In this document: one piece after another, positions 46,657 through 58,680 of the stretch
How the letters are laid out: each line of letters begins with the position of its first letter
Numbering within the stretch: the first letter of the stretch is position 1
DNA from: Isoetes taiwanensis
Taxonomy: Eukaryota > Streptophyta > Lycopodiopsida > Isoetales > Isoetaceae
Direction of reading: 5' to 3'
Assembly: GCA_021234155.1 (NCBI GenBank)
Contig: JAJEKV010000018.1
Coordinates: 19,763,252-19,827,251, forward strand
DNA: 64,000 nucleotides
Made by a program: the position numbers and the translations under genes
The notes under the pieces: model-generated
What the model saw: only the letters and a program-made list of their open reading frames with translations
Databases searched by the model: none
Told to the model about the DNA's origin: nothing

Positions 46657-49600
46657 TCAACGTTTTTGGTAATTGACAAACTTAACAGAGGCTATGAAGA
46701 CCATCCAAAACAACAAGAGAAACCCAACAAGCACAACTGCGCAAACTCCCAATTGCTCATATCTGTACCCAAAATATTGGTGGAGGAAATCATCCACCGG
46801 AATGTCACCGTAGCCCTGTGCTTGTATCTTATTCTTCACATTCCCTAGCTGGGAAGTTCCCAATGCATAGACTGTCCAAGACATTGGATCGATCCAGTAG
46901 AACCACCTCCACCACTTGGGCATGCTGGGTCTGGGAATGAAGAACCCGGCAAATAAATTCCACAGTGAGAAGAATGCAGATGAGATGATTGCAGCCATTT
47001 GCACTGATGGTGTTACTGCAATAGCCATCATCCCGAACATGGTGAAGTAGGAGAAAGCCAAAAACATGAAGCCCAGGTAAGGAAGAAATCTAACAACACT
47101 CCACTCGAATTGCATCATTGAGTACGTGATGGTTCCATATATCACAGCTTGGACCATGATGTATGGGATCTCAATTGCTCCTTGAGCCATTGCATATGGC
47201 ATTGCAGAGTACATCCCAGCTGCTCGCTCTCGCCAAAAGACTGGTCGCTCCACAGCCACTACGGGTTGGACTGTGGATGAGTTGTTGATGCCCAAGAACA
47301 TAACTGCTGCAAACAGTGCTCCCATGATGTTGAAAACGTCCTGCTGTGTAGAGTAGTTCTTGGCTCCCACTCCCCAGAAGATTGAACCAAAAATGAGAGC
47401 ACAAAGTGTGGTGAAGAAGAACCGAGCAACATTGTATTGGGGATTCTGCCAATATGAACGGCTCTGCTTCCACAAGCATGCCTTCAACTGTGATAATGCA
47501 CCCAATGAATGCTCTGTTTCGAACTTCAAGTCCTTGGCGCCTGATGGAGGAGAAGACAACTGCGAAATAAGTTCCTCCATCTTCTTGAAGGTTGGTGAGC
47601 TTCGAAACAACACTTCGAAATCCTTTCCAATCTTGGCCTCAACTGTTGGGCTGCTAATTTTCAACATCCATGTGGCAGGATTGTATCTAGAGTTTGGGAT
47701 CCTAGGGACCCCATCAATTGTTTGGAAGTAGTCTATCATTATCCGAGACTGCTCACCTATAGGGCCTAAGTAGATTACTCTTCCACCGTGTTTCAACAGT
47801 AATAGCTCATGGAACTTCTCAAAGATGTCAATGCTGGGCTGATGGATGGTGCACACCACAGTTCTCCCCGTATCCACGGTGTTCCTAATGGTTCTCATCA
47901 CAACTGCTGCAGCTCTCGCATCCAATCCCGACGTGGGTTCGTCCATGAAAATGATGGAAGGGTTGGCCACCAGCTCCACAGCGATTGTGAGGCGCTTCCT
48001 CTGCTCCATAGAAAGGCCTGAAGTACCTGGGATCCCCACCAATGCATTTTGCAAGCTCGTCAATTCGACCAGCTCCATGACCTCCGCCACGAAATCATTT
48101 CGTGTAGAGGAATCGACTTCGCTGGCCAGCCTGAGCCACGAGGAGAACATCAGTGATTCATGGACAGTGACTTGTGGCGAGTGAATGTCTGTTTGCTCCA
48201 CATAACCCGCAATGCGAGCGAAGGTCTGTTGCACCTTGGGAAAACCCGAGACTCTGATCTCTCCCTCTATGTAGCCCCCTGTTTTCCTCCCAGCGAGAAC
48301 GTCCAGTAACGTTGTCTTTCCAGCTCCACTAACACCCATGAGAGCAGTGAGTACACCAGGTCTGAAGGCACCACTGACATCTGAAAGAAGCTTTAGCCGG
48401 TCCTTTGTCACTCCTTTCTTCCCCTTCATCCCTCCTGACATGTCCACATAGTAACTCACATTGTGAAATGTGAGAGAGAGAGGTTGGAAAGGTAAAACCA
48501 TCCCCTTGTTCCCCTCTTCTTGCAAGACCTCAACCATAATAGCATCTTTATTATTCACCTCGCCCCCCACCATTTCTGACCATGATGCCAACGTCTTCCG
48601 TACGGGATTCAAATAAGTAAATGCTATCGTCGTCAGAGCATTCGTCACAAGAATGTAGCAAAAGAGCACCCCAGCTCCAATCCAGTACCAGTAGCTCTGC
48701 ACGAACAAAGCACGTGGCCTCAAGATACTGAGATACAGATCTCTTCTCTGCCACCGCAGGGAGAGGAACTCGTTCACGACTATTGCATTTTGTGCATACG
48801 ACAACGGTGACACCCAATATCCCCAAATCCACCATGAATGAATGCTAGACATGTTGATGATGAATCCACCAAGCAAGAAAGGAACCACCAGTGCAAATGA
48901 GCCCAGAGTGTTTGCAATAATCGGGTGCCTGCCCACAGAAGCTACGAACCTGAAGAACATTTTATGCCATTTCGTTAGCAGCAGGAAAACATAACATGTA
49001 GTAACTTATCTAGCAAGAGAAACCATGAATATACCTAAACAATCCCAATGCCATTTGGTGTACGAGCATCAACAAGAACATATAGCGAAAGAACCTCTGG
49101 GGCTCTGGTGTTAGGCCAACGCTATAGTAAACGATACACGACCAAATCACTCCACCGAGGAGGGAGTACGGTATCTTGAGAATGGAGCTAGGAATTGAGA
49201 AAGCCCATGCTGGATAGAAGCAATTGTCCCTCTGCTTGTAAAACACGGGCAATTGCTGCACAGTCATTGACAACTCCGACATTCCATGGAACATCATGTG
49301 AGCCAATGCATAGAATAAAGTTCCCAAGTACAAGTTGGCATAAACCCCGCTACGGATGTGCATTTGGGTCCTTGGGTACAAAGTGGCAGTAATGAAGGCC
49401 ATGAATGCAACCTGTAGCGTTCGAAACACATACAAGAAGCGGTTGCGAAAGATGAGCAACATTTCCCGCTCCATGCATGCCTTGAGGAGATCACAGTTGG
49501 AAATCCAAAAGCTTGCTCCTTTATGTAAGGCAGAAGATGGGATTGCGAGCTTCTGCTCAATTCCCTTCCCTGCTTTTGATTTCTGCCTGAACGCCTGAGC

Positions 49601-50854
49601 AAATTCGGCTACTGATACGTACCTGTATGGCTTGTCATTACTAATCCAGTATTGTTGTTGGTCCTTTTTGGACATCACCTCCTGCAAGAAATCAGCAACA
49701 CTCTTTCGTGGAGGTAGCCCAAAACCAAAAGACTCGAAGAATTTCAAAACCTCCTCCCTTGGCCCCAGGTAAACAACTTCTCCCTCTGACAACAGCAACA
49801 CATCATCAAATAGCTCATAAGTATCGGGCGGTGGCTGAAGCAGAGCCATGAGAACAGTGGCATCCATGTAATGGACCAAGTTCCTTACACACTTGACAAT
49901 CTGGAAGGTTGTAGAACTATCTAGCCCAGTAGAGATTTCATCCACGAAGAACGTTGTCCTGGAACCAACCAACATTTCACCCAACGTCACCCGCTTCTTC
50001 TCACCACCCGAGATGCCTCGCCCCACTAGAGTGTCTGCACAGCATTTCAATCCGAGAAGCTGAAGCACATAGTCAGTGGACAAGCTGTGCTTGCTTCCCT
50101 TCATGGCTATGGCTTGCATGAATGCGTCTATACGTGAATCAGGCCGGATTTGCTTCTCCTTCTCCCTACGAACGAGCTCCTCCATCATCTCTTGCTTGTA
50201 ACCCCCTCCTTGGCATCTCGCTGCAAAATCGAGTGTCTCGCGAACAGTCAGCTCAGCAATGTGATTGTCCTCCTGGGCGACGTAAGCTGCAGTGTTCTGG
50301 GGATCAAAATCATCCAAGGCATGCCCATTGTATGTGATTGAACCTGAATTTCTCAGCTCCTTGTCCAGCTTCCCAGCTAAAGCACGTAACAGGGTCGATT
50401 TGCCTGAGCTGGGAGGACCCAAAAGCAGCATCATCCTTCCTGGCTTGATGACTCCGCTCACATCTTTGAGAATTCTCATCTCTCTCTTCTTTGAAGAGAG
50501 TGCTCCTAAACAAGATATCACCCATCCCTTCACAATGTTCCTTGTGAAATTCACCAATGTGGGCCTGGCAAGTGCTCCTATATGAACTTGGGCAGTCACA
50601 CACAAATGCTTGAACCTCACTTCCACCTTGGGTAGCTCCATGTCCACAGCTGTGATTCGATCCTTGATCCGCGATAGCAACTCCTCGTTGTCATGCTCAT
50701 CAGCTGTCCCAAATGCTAGTTGTAGAACTTTCTCACGCTCAATTTGTGTCAAATCTTTCACATTCCTCCTCCTAATTTCGGCAGCACTCTTACCTTCAGA
50801 TTTGCTTAGCATATCTCTGGCATCAGCAATGCATGAATCCTTCGATTCTGCCAT
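46657..50854 (-). CDS. Full-size ABCG (PDR-type) ABC transporter, two exons
   Basis: Exon 1 is 50854-49035 and exon 2 is 48949-46657, with a GT-AG intron of 85 bp that splits an Arg codon (GLF-R-FVASVG). The product is 1,370 residues, normal for PDR transporters. The order is NBD1, membrane domain, NBD2, membrane domain. NBD1 has Walker A GPPSSGKST (about 146-154), signature ISGGEKKRV and Walker B FFVDEISTGLDSSTTFQIV. NBD2 has GVSGAGKTTLLDVLAGRKTGG-type Walker A (about 812), signature GLSMEQRKRL and IIFMDEPTSGLDARAA. Such pumps sit in the plasma membrane and use ATP to export hormones, terpenoids, waxes or defence compounds; the substrate cannot be read from sequence. The frame is intact with no stops. 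Most described plant PDR genes have many introns, so one intron is notable. A divergent isocyanide-synthase-like gene starts 4.7 kb away. Confidence 0.95.
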
Positions 50855-50951
50855 GGCTTTCCTTTCTAGATGTATCTTGTATGAATAGATACCTTGAATT
50901 CTGCCATAGCTTTCTTTTCTAGATGTATCTCATATAAATAGATGCCAAGCT
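50846..50951 (-). promoter_or_regulatory. Tandem duplication of the ABCG start-codon region with a small upstream frame
   Basis: A 53-bp unit covering the ABCG ATG and leader is repeated directly upstream (50846-50898 and 50899-50951). The upstream copy keeps an ATG (50907) opening a 13-codon frame, MAEFKVSIHTRYI, which stops at 50866, 11 bp before the real ATG. If transcribed, it would be an upstream open reading frame out of frame with the transporter. A TATA-like TATTTATATGA on the minus strand lies near 50935-50925, so the transcript may begin within this copy. Confidence 0.55.
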
Positions 50952-51012
50952 GAGAGTATTAACTTGACTTTGCTGTAGTAACTTGACCAATTGGAGGTAC
51001 TTGCCGTTTTGG
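50925..51012. repeat. Block shared with the region upstream of the isocyanide synthase
   Basis: ATCTCATATAAATAGATGCC, then TTAACTTGACTTTG, TGTAGTAACTTGACC and ATTGGAGGTACTT match the block at 55245-55340 in the same orientation over about 90 bp with small differences. On the plus strand it contains a consensus TATA box (TATAAATAG). Confidence 0.75.
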
Positions 51013-51393
51013 ACCCATCTACTAGTTGAGCATGTACTGATTACAAAAATGAGTTGTATAGTTGTTAGATAAGGAATTAGCCCTAAATGATAACGCGCTG
51101 ATGTTAAATACTAAGAAATTGCCTACCCTCAGTGAGCAATTCCATGTGATTGTGTTTGAGAATGAGTGGATCCATGTGCTTGTACATGAACAAAGTGATT
51201 ATATTTTTGGTGGACAATGAGCTACGACAAACAAACATGGACCCGATTCTTTATTACATGTACCAATGATAAAATTCACCTTGATATGTATTAGAAATCG
51301 AACCTTGATGGAAGAAGGGGATAAAAGAAATTTCTAAATGTACGCTTGTGCCTTATATTAGAAAGAAGTCCATCACCATTCTATCACAAATTG

Positions 51394-51625
51394 AATGGTA
51401 GATAAAACCTAGACTCTTACGCATATCAATCGATATTTTAAAAACTAGTTTGAAATACACTTTAATCTTGAGTTAATGGTAGATAAAACCTAGGCTCTTA
51501 CACATATCAATTGGTATATTAAAAGCCTTCAAATCTTGAGCTAGTGATAGATAAAACCTAGGCTCTTACACATATCAATTGATATTTTAAAAAGTACCCT
51601 CAAATACACTTTAATCTTGAACTTT
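51394..51625. repeat. Three tandem ~75 bp repeats
   Basis: Each unit starts with GATAGATAAAACCTAG or a close variant, goes on with CTCTTACACATATCAATTG, and then has a TATTTTAAAA and ATACACTTTAATCTTGA part. Starts are near 51395, 51477 and 51544. It is non-coding. Confidence 0.8.
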
Positions 51626-53719
51626 GCTTGCATAGGAGCTTTGTGCATACCCTCAAAGGCGAGTAGCATTGCAATTAAGAAACCTTTGCTCTATAAAATG
51701 TGCCTAAATTGAATTAAAGCTTTAATCAAATCCAAGTACCTAAATAGGTTACGTAATTCACCTTGCCATCTTCCTGACCAACTCCAATTCATATTAGATT
51801 GAACTCTTCTTATGCTGTCACATAGCAAGGCTTTTAGAACTATCACCACAGCAGAGGTAGTTTTAGCAATCAAGCTTGTGAAGCTCTACATACACGATCA
51901 TGAGCAAACGTAATGGACCTTAACTAACGAAGAAAACGACAAGAATTTGCAAGAGGAAGATTGTCAAGTTTCCTCGTAACAAAGGTACTCCGAACCAGAC
52001 CTATTCCTTTGAGTGCCACCATCATACAAAGTTGTTGGCTATGCTAAATTTAACATGCTAAGCAAGAGACCAACTGAGCAAGAAATGAATGAAGCAGGTG
52101 ATGTCTTCACCGCGCTATCCATAGTCTTGCGCTAGAAAATAAAACAAATGAAGGAACTAGAAGGTAAATAAAAGGATTTGAACAACCAGTAAGATCCTTT
52201 CACTCGACTAGAAGTCTCATGTGGTTGTTTCATTGCATAAAACGTGATATCAAATACAGCTGTGGATATCAGGTACTGCGGCATACAACAGAAGCACACA
52301 GCTGCCTATCCATCACTTGCTTATTGTTGACAGCAAGATGAAAATACTAACAGGAACAATTTATGTGCCTTGATGGCAATATAAGCACTACTAAGAAATC
52401 TCTAGGAGATTATGATGGTGCTGATTCATGCACAACAAAAAATAAGGAATTTCTTTGCTACAACTGATCAATATTGATGTAAAGTCAGATCTGAAAAAAC
52501 TAATGAATCCAAGCACTTAATTGGCATCGAAGAATGTCCATATGTTTCCATGAGGATATATTGCTCCGTAAGAGGGATACCTAGGCTACGAGGGGGCATC
52601 AGATGCTGGAAAACTGGCTTCTTTCAGACAAAAAAGAAAAGACCAAACTGCAAGTAAAAAAAAATGCAACGATGATATGAGAACCCACACCATGGTGCAA
52701 TAAAGAAAAATGCGTGGCTGACTCTGTTTTCGAGCTTCAGAATAACAGACGAAATGCTAATCATAGTGCAGATTTTATGATCGAAGGTGAAGCCTGGTGA
52801 ATGACATGGTCCCAATAGTTACCTTGTCTTAAATCTGCCATGATCAGAATGCAATCTGAAAGAGCAATCCCAACCGGATTCTCATCTTACTAAGATAGAA
52901 GCGTAACAGACAGATTATGCTAGACAAAGAGAACATCGACTGGCTTAGAAGCTCAGTTTTATGGAGAAGTTTACCTTCATCTTTAGGAGCTTCCAGAATG
53001 CTAATAAGTTCGCATGCAGAAAAACATCTAGTATTGGCCGGATGTCTTTATGAAATGCAAAGGATATAAGATCCCCATGAATCTGCCATGGCAGACCTGC
53101 CTTTCACTGTCACAACTTCTGACCATGCGGTGCTAGTCTTATATATCATCTTTAGAAGCAAACGATACATGAATGAACAATAAATTCTTTCACATGCCTC
53201 GTTACTTCCAGTGAAGAACTTCATGGAGACGTCACTACCAAGAACCTGCGTGAAATGTAAAAAGCCACTCGTTTTTTAAACATGCATTAAGCCAGTCCTT
53301 GCACTTGCTCTGCCAAGCAAACCCAAGCATATTCATGATTTTAGGATTTAGATCAACAGAAAATACACTCACCTCTTCTTGCCACAACTCTCTGCGGACT
53401 TCAAAAATTAGAGCAAACCCTGCATAAGTTACCATCAAAACTTATTAAAATTCCCATGCGCAAAATGTCCATAGCATGAGAAGACGTGGGGCGTTAGTTA
53501 TGAAGACCTGAGAACAGAAATCGTGGCCCAAACTGCCTCGAGCTGTCTGATCGTCCAGCAGGGATTGTGATCACAAACCCACCATCAAAAGTTAAGCCGT
53601 CTGACTGTCCAGGGATTGCGATCATAAACTGTGGCTGGAGAAATCATGAGCAACAGAAATTAAGAACAGAAATAAGGACGAAATCTCCCTCAAGGGCTTT
53701 CATGCTCGCCAAAACTTGT
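51626..53719. other. Intergenic region, no gene supported
   Basis: Short frames only (for example 53235-53438 minus, 67 codons), none with a recognised domain. It may contain old repeat sequence or distal regulatory sequence of the two flanking genes. Confidence 0.5.
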
Positions 53720-55165
53720 GATCGCAAAGCCAATGGGAATGAGGAACAATCAAATTTCACATAGAGATTTATAATACCATCTAGGGAGGGACTATAGAGG
53801 CGGCAAAAATAGACAATAAATTAGGGCAAAAATTCACATTGGATACGTCCAACAATGATCGTATGAAAAGGGTAATATAGGCAGTACAAATAGTACAAAA
53901 CCCAGTACTACAAACTCGTGAAAAACACCATGATAGATAGAAGAAAAATTTATGGAGACCGATGTTTCCATTGCCCTCTCCTTCATTTGATAACATACAA
54001 GAAAAAAAATAGAGTGAGAAAATTCGGCGGCTCTTATTACAGGGCTCAATCTAAGCCAATCTAGGCCTTGATTCACAACAGACATGCAGTATAACTTTGT
54101 ATATAAAAGACTATTCTAAACATACATTAATGAAGAAGAACGAGGGGCCACTAAGATGCTAATGGTGATGTGAAAGAGAAGCTGCGAATATGCTAGAATA
54201 CAGGCAAACAGAGTGTGGATAAGAATGCACAAATTTTCAATTGTGTAAGTTTCAAGATAGCGCTTTTAATGAGCAACAACAAACACAACACTACCAATTC
54301 GTCCTTTTGAATTATGAAATAAGTACACAAAGTCTACACATCCAAATTATAATGCATCAAAGCAACGGTTATGAGATTATGGCACCATAGGACACGAGGG
54401 ATCAGTTCTACAATACAATGTTTTCTATCATGTGAATAAAGTCCACTATATTCTCTAAAGGCTTTCTCAAGGATGTAGATGCATACTATTGTCTGTTCTG
54501 TTTGGTTTATACCATTGGAAAGGTTAAGATATTCTAGGATACAAGTTGCAAAGCCAATGTGAAATGAGGATAATCAAGAGATCAATGGAGGTTCATAATA
54601 AAATTACAAACTATAAAAAATTAAACATTTTAAGCACATTAAAAACTAGTTGCAAAGCTAATGGGAATAAGGAACAATCAAATATCACATGAGGGTTTAT
54701 GCTACCATTTTGGGACTATAGAGGCGGCCATATATAAGAAATTACTTATCAACAATAAGCAATAAATTAGGGCAAACATTCACATTGGATACGTCCAACA
54801 ACGGGCATACGAATAATATAGGCAGTATAAAACTCAGTACAAACTAGTGCAAAACACCATGATAGAATAAAATTATGGAAAACTCAGTACAAACTAGTGC
54901 AAAACACCATGATAGAATAAAATTATGGAGATTGATGTTTCTATTTCACCTGCAATGCGGCCATGAATCAAAGGCCATGCTTGGCGTTGCCGATAATAGA
55001 AGCTTCATCACCATCTCGCTCATTTGATAACAGAGAAGAAAAAACAAAATTATGGCCTTTGATAAAAAAAAGGGGGGGGGGAGAACAAAGTGAGAAAATT
55101 CGAATGTTAGGATCTCATTCTAAAAGGCTGAATCTAAGCCGCCGATCTAGGGGCTTGATTCACAA
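53720..55165. repeat. Diverged direct duplication (two copies, ~360 and ~520 bp)
   Basis: Copy 1 (about 53725-54085) and copy 2 (about 54650-55165) share AATGGGAAT, GGAACAATCAAAT, GGACTATAGAGGCGGC, ATAAATTAGGGCAAA, CACATTGGATACGTCCAACA, ATATAGGCAGTA, AAAACACCATGATAGA, GTGAGAAAATTCG and CTTGATTCACAA in the same order. Copy 2 has an extra 50-bp internal tandem repeat (AACTCAGTACAAACTAGTGC, twice near 54830-54940) and insertions. It is non-coding. Confidence 0.85.
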
Positions 55166-55244
55166 ATGGGGCGTTAAAAAGAAAGCTGCATCGTCCGTCC
55201 GGTTGCGTCGTCCGATCCGCCTATCATCTCTAAAGATAATATAA

Positions 55245-55425
55245 GATCTCATATAAATAGACACCAAGTTTAGTGTACTAACTTGACTTTGTTGTAGTAG
55301 TAACTTGACCGATTGGAGGTACTTCATTTTGTACGTTTTTGGAAGACGAATCTATAATGGCAAAACCTAATAAAAAAATGTCCTCTATTCTGTGCACACA
55401 CTGGACAAGGTATTTAAGAGCGTGC
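55245..55425 (+). promoter_or_regulatory. Promoter region of the isocyanide-synthase-like gene
   Basis: The block shared with 50925-51012 lies at 55245-55340 and includes TATAAATAG. A closer TATA-like TATTTAAG at 55411-55417 is about 115 bp before the ATG at 55530 and fits a leader of about 85-90 bp. Which box is used is not known. Confidence 0.5.
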
Positions 55426-55529
55426 TTTAGTTTTTGGTTCCTCGTTCAGTTGTTGCTCAAGGTTTTCTAGCTTTTTTACTCACAATTAATTCTTTCCTAA
55501 AGTTAGTTCTCTCTAGGACAAGGAGCATC

Positions 55530-57481
55530 ATGGCCATGCACTATCTTAAAGATCACCTTGCATTTCTTTATGTTCATGATAAGGATGACAATGTTATATT
55601 TACCTCCATGCATGCCAGCCAACATTGTCCAATTCCACAAGGCACATTCAAGTTCCAAGAGCTGCTTGCACCTGGACAAGGGAAGACTGTTAAAGTTCAC
55701 AAGGACCAAACACGTACTTCTTGTGTTACCAGTATCAACAAGTATCAAGTAATGTTTTGCGGCGTCAGTCGTCCAACCTGGGAGGGGACAGTCTATGAAA
55801 AATACATGGGGTGAGAACAGTGTATCACTTCTTTTAATCTCTGGAGTGGTTGCAAATATACTTTAAATCATATTACAAAAAAAGCTAGCTTGACTAATCT
55901 GATTTTTTAACTTGACCCAGCTAAACTTGACTAGTGAATATCACCATTATTATATTTTTTCCTCATTAGTTTTATGTTATGATCCCCAGAGATGAATCTA
56001 GTGGAGAGCATGGCATCTGGGGCATCGTTACAATAGGAAACCCGAGTGCAGATGCGATGGAGTATCTTGCTACGATTTTGCTGGAAAAGACCAGAGCAAG
56101 CATCAAGCATGCATTTCTCACTGCTGAATCTGGACCAAAGGTTGAGCAAGTCACTACTAAAGTGATAGATGTTTTCGAGAAGCATCTGCTGCATTTTCCT
56201 AAGCATGACCAGTGGTTCACCAGTGGAGGAAAAGCCAAGTTCATGGCTCAAGTCAAGTATTACGTGGAGAGAAACATTCCAGTTGAACTCATCTTGCCCT
56301 CTTTCCCCTTCAAGTCTTGCAACCCTGCCAAGGTGATGGGTAAGCTCCCTGACAAAGGCGAGGAATTGGCTCTTCATTCTACAAAGAAGGTGGCAGATTT
56401 GATCCAACAAGTTTATCCTCCGGGAGCTCACTATAACATTGTCTCTGATGGACATGTCTTTTCGGACCTTTGTAAGTTGAACTTGTAGTATAATGAAGCA
56501 CTAACTTGCTAGTTTACTAATTTATATTATCAACAGGTGGTATTGATGATGCAACAGTGGACATGTATGGCCTTGTTTTGCGAAAAATGGCTGCTGAGTT
56601 GTACCCTGATCTAATCAGCTTCTACAAGCTGGATGACTTCATTATGCCACAGAAAGATGATGCAGTGGATGCAGTTATTGAACTGATAGACGGAAGAGAA
56701 CTGGACCACCCAGTGAAGACCAACTTAACTCTAGGAGCAGAAACAGCAAGGAAGATCCTCTTGTCACTTTTTGGGACAAAGGATTCAGAGATAAGAAATG
56801 ACATCCATAATGATCCAGAGACAAGATCATTGTACCGTGGATTCTCAAGGTTCATGTATGAGGACTTGGCACAACATGAGTGTTGTACTAAGTTGCCATC
56901 CAGAAAATCCCGCGAGCAACTTTGCAGGAATGTCGGCTTCTCGATGATATTGGTAAGTTGGAAGTTTGAAATATGAAATGAACAGGTTCGTAATAGCTGA
57001 GTTTTCTTCACATCTTGCAGAGGAATAGAGCATATTCTACACTTGTGGAATGGGTGTTTCCTCTTCAAATTCGTCTCTCTATTCACCCGTAAGTTGCTAG
57101 TTTATACTAGCTACCAAATATATTTCAGTGTATCTTGAATTATTCATATGATTTATTCCTTGTTGTAGGCATCTCAACAAAGGTCCCAAGTATGGCATCA
57201 ACCTCATCCACTCTTCCTTCATTTCTGTACAACGTTCTTCAAGTGAGCAGATTTTCCACATTCCCACGCCTTGGCACAATGCAGTGCTAGAGAAGGCTGA
57301 TGGCAAGTACATGTTGGCCCATTTCAAGACCATTACGGACGGAAGTCAAGTCACAAAAGTAGAAGAGCTCAAGGTGGCAGATGACCTCATAAAAGAAGAG
57401 GGATATGAGATCGTGTCAGTGTACTATCCGAACGGGATGCCAAGCCATTTTAAGAATGTTCCTTGTAAGCTTAGAGTGTAA
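55530..57481 (+). CDS. DIT1/PvcA family protein (isocyanide synthase-like), five exons
   Basis: Exons 55530-55810, 55990-56471, 56537-56952, 57021-57088 and 57169-57481 join in frame with GT-AG borders into 519 residues. The ATG at 55530 was chosen because the frame upstream has no ATG and a TATA box lies just before. Residues about 120-255 hold the family core: ILPSFPFKSCNPAKVMG (195-211), then LPDKGEELAL and YPPGAHYNIVSDGHVFSDL (236-254), continuing CGIDDATVDMYGLVLRKM across an intron. The C-terminal part has QIRLSIHPHLNKGPKYGINL and TPWHN (449-453), also family motifs. Bacterial and fungal members turn an amino acid (Tyr, Trp, Val or a fatty acyl-Gly) into an isonitrile using ribulose 5-phosphate or iron/2-oxoglutarate chemistry. 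The first 94 residues are not recognised. No break is seen. The true substrate is unknown. The plant origin and the splice sites argue against bacterial contamination. Confidence 0.87.
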
Positions 57482-58680
57482 TAAAGTCAGTTCAATTCAA
57501 TATTATTATGATGTGTATACTTAATGCTGGTGTTCACTCTATGTAAACACTCCTACTAATTGATGCGTAGGATTGTTCAGTGGTGGTTTGAATAAAGATA
57601 TTGCGTAAATCATGGTTTGTCTGAGTAAAGGTATGTTGCACAAATCATTGTTTGTATACGTAAAGATGTATTGCATAAATTATAGTTTATCTGAGTAAAG
57701 ATATATTACACAAACCATAAAACCCTGAGCTCCGTTGAGCAGCTCTTTTGACTGTAAAGGCGGTTGTGATGTTTATTTAATAACTACGATATCAAATAAT
57801 GGGAATAAAGCTCTAACTACATTTAAACTGGAACAAACTCATCACTTTTGCCTCTCATGTGGCATAATGTGAGAGTAAAGCTTTGGCTACTTGTAAGTAA
57901 ACCAGAACAAATACAAGGCAGTTGGGTCATGTGACATAAATTGTAGCAGAACTTTACTGTAGCAATGGGATCGATGAATTCACTATAGCAATTCAATCTT
58001 CAATTATTCGACCTTAACTGATGAATTAGGATAGATGTTCTTCCTGCAATGCAAGCACTTAAACACCCTGCATATATTTAAATCGTTCTGCTGGTCACTA
58101 TAATATTCTAGGTAATATTGACCCTTAGCAATTTTCAAGGGTCTAAAACTTGTTCACCATTAATCAACCTATGGTGAACCACTCAAAATATACAGAACAT
58201 ATATACAACTGATAAATTTTGTGCAATCTAAATGATCTATGTGCATGATTTCACCTCATGTTACACAATGACCTAAGTAGATATTTCCAACACGTTGCTT
58301 GGAATCGGCCAGGGGTCTCGGACAAATTTATTTACGTTGATGAAGATATTGCAAGTGGCATCTCAAAAATTGCAAGCTATTGAATGAAAATGAGGTAAGG
58401 AAAATTGAGCTCATGAGTATAGTTGGTAAGGAGTTAGAGATAATGAGGTCAGGGAACAACCTCAAAATTGTTGAATCCATGGAAAGCATGAAACAAAACA
58501 GAACGATGAAAGCTCATCTTGGGGAGGACCATCGTCTGGAGCTTCTTTGGGAGATCTTCCTTTGCATCTCTTGAGAGGCCTCGGACCACCACATTATGGC
58601 ATCTTCATCATTGTTCCTATTATTCCTTGAGTGATTGCCCAATATCCCTTGTCCGATAGGCAAATGCAGTAGCGAGCCTA
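57482..58680. other. 3' flank with a 35-bp tandem repeat
   Basis: At about 57603-57715 a 35-bp unit (GCATAAATCATGGTTTGTCT then GAGTAAAGRTATRTT) is repeated just over three times. The remainder is AT-rich with no gene supported. Confidence 0.7.

Noticed and set aside
55434-55529. Extended N-terminus of the isocyanide synthase starting at 55434
   Set aside because: The codon there is TTG, and the position is only about 20 bp after the TATA-like box; the first ATG in frame is 55530.
55931-57333. Minus-strand frames over the isocyanide synthase gene
   Set aside because: Antisense shadows of well-supported exons.
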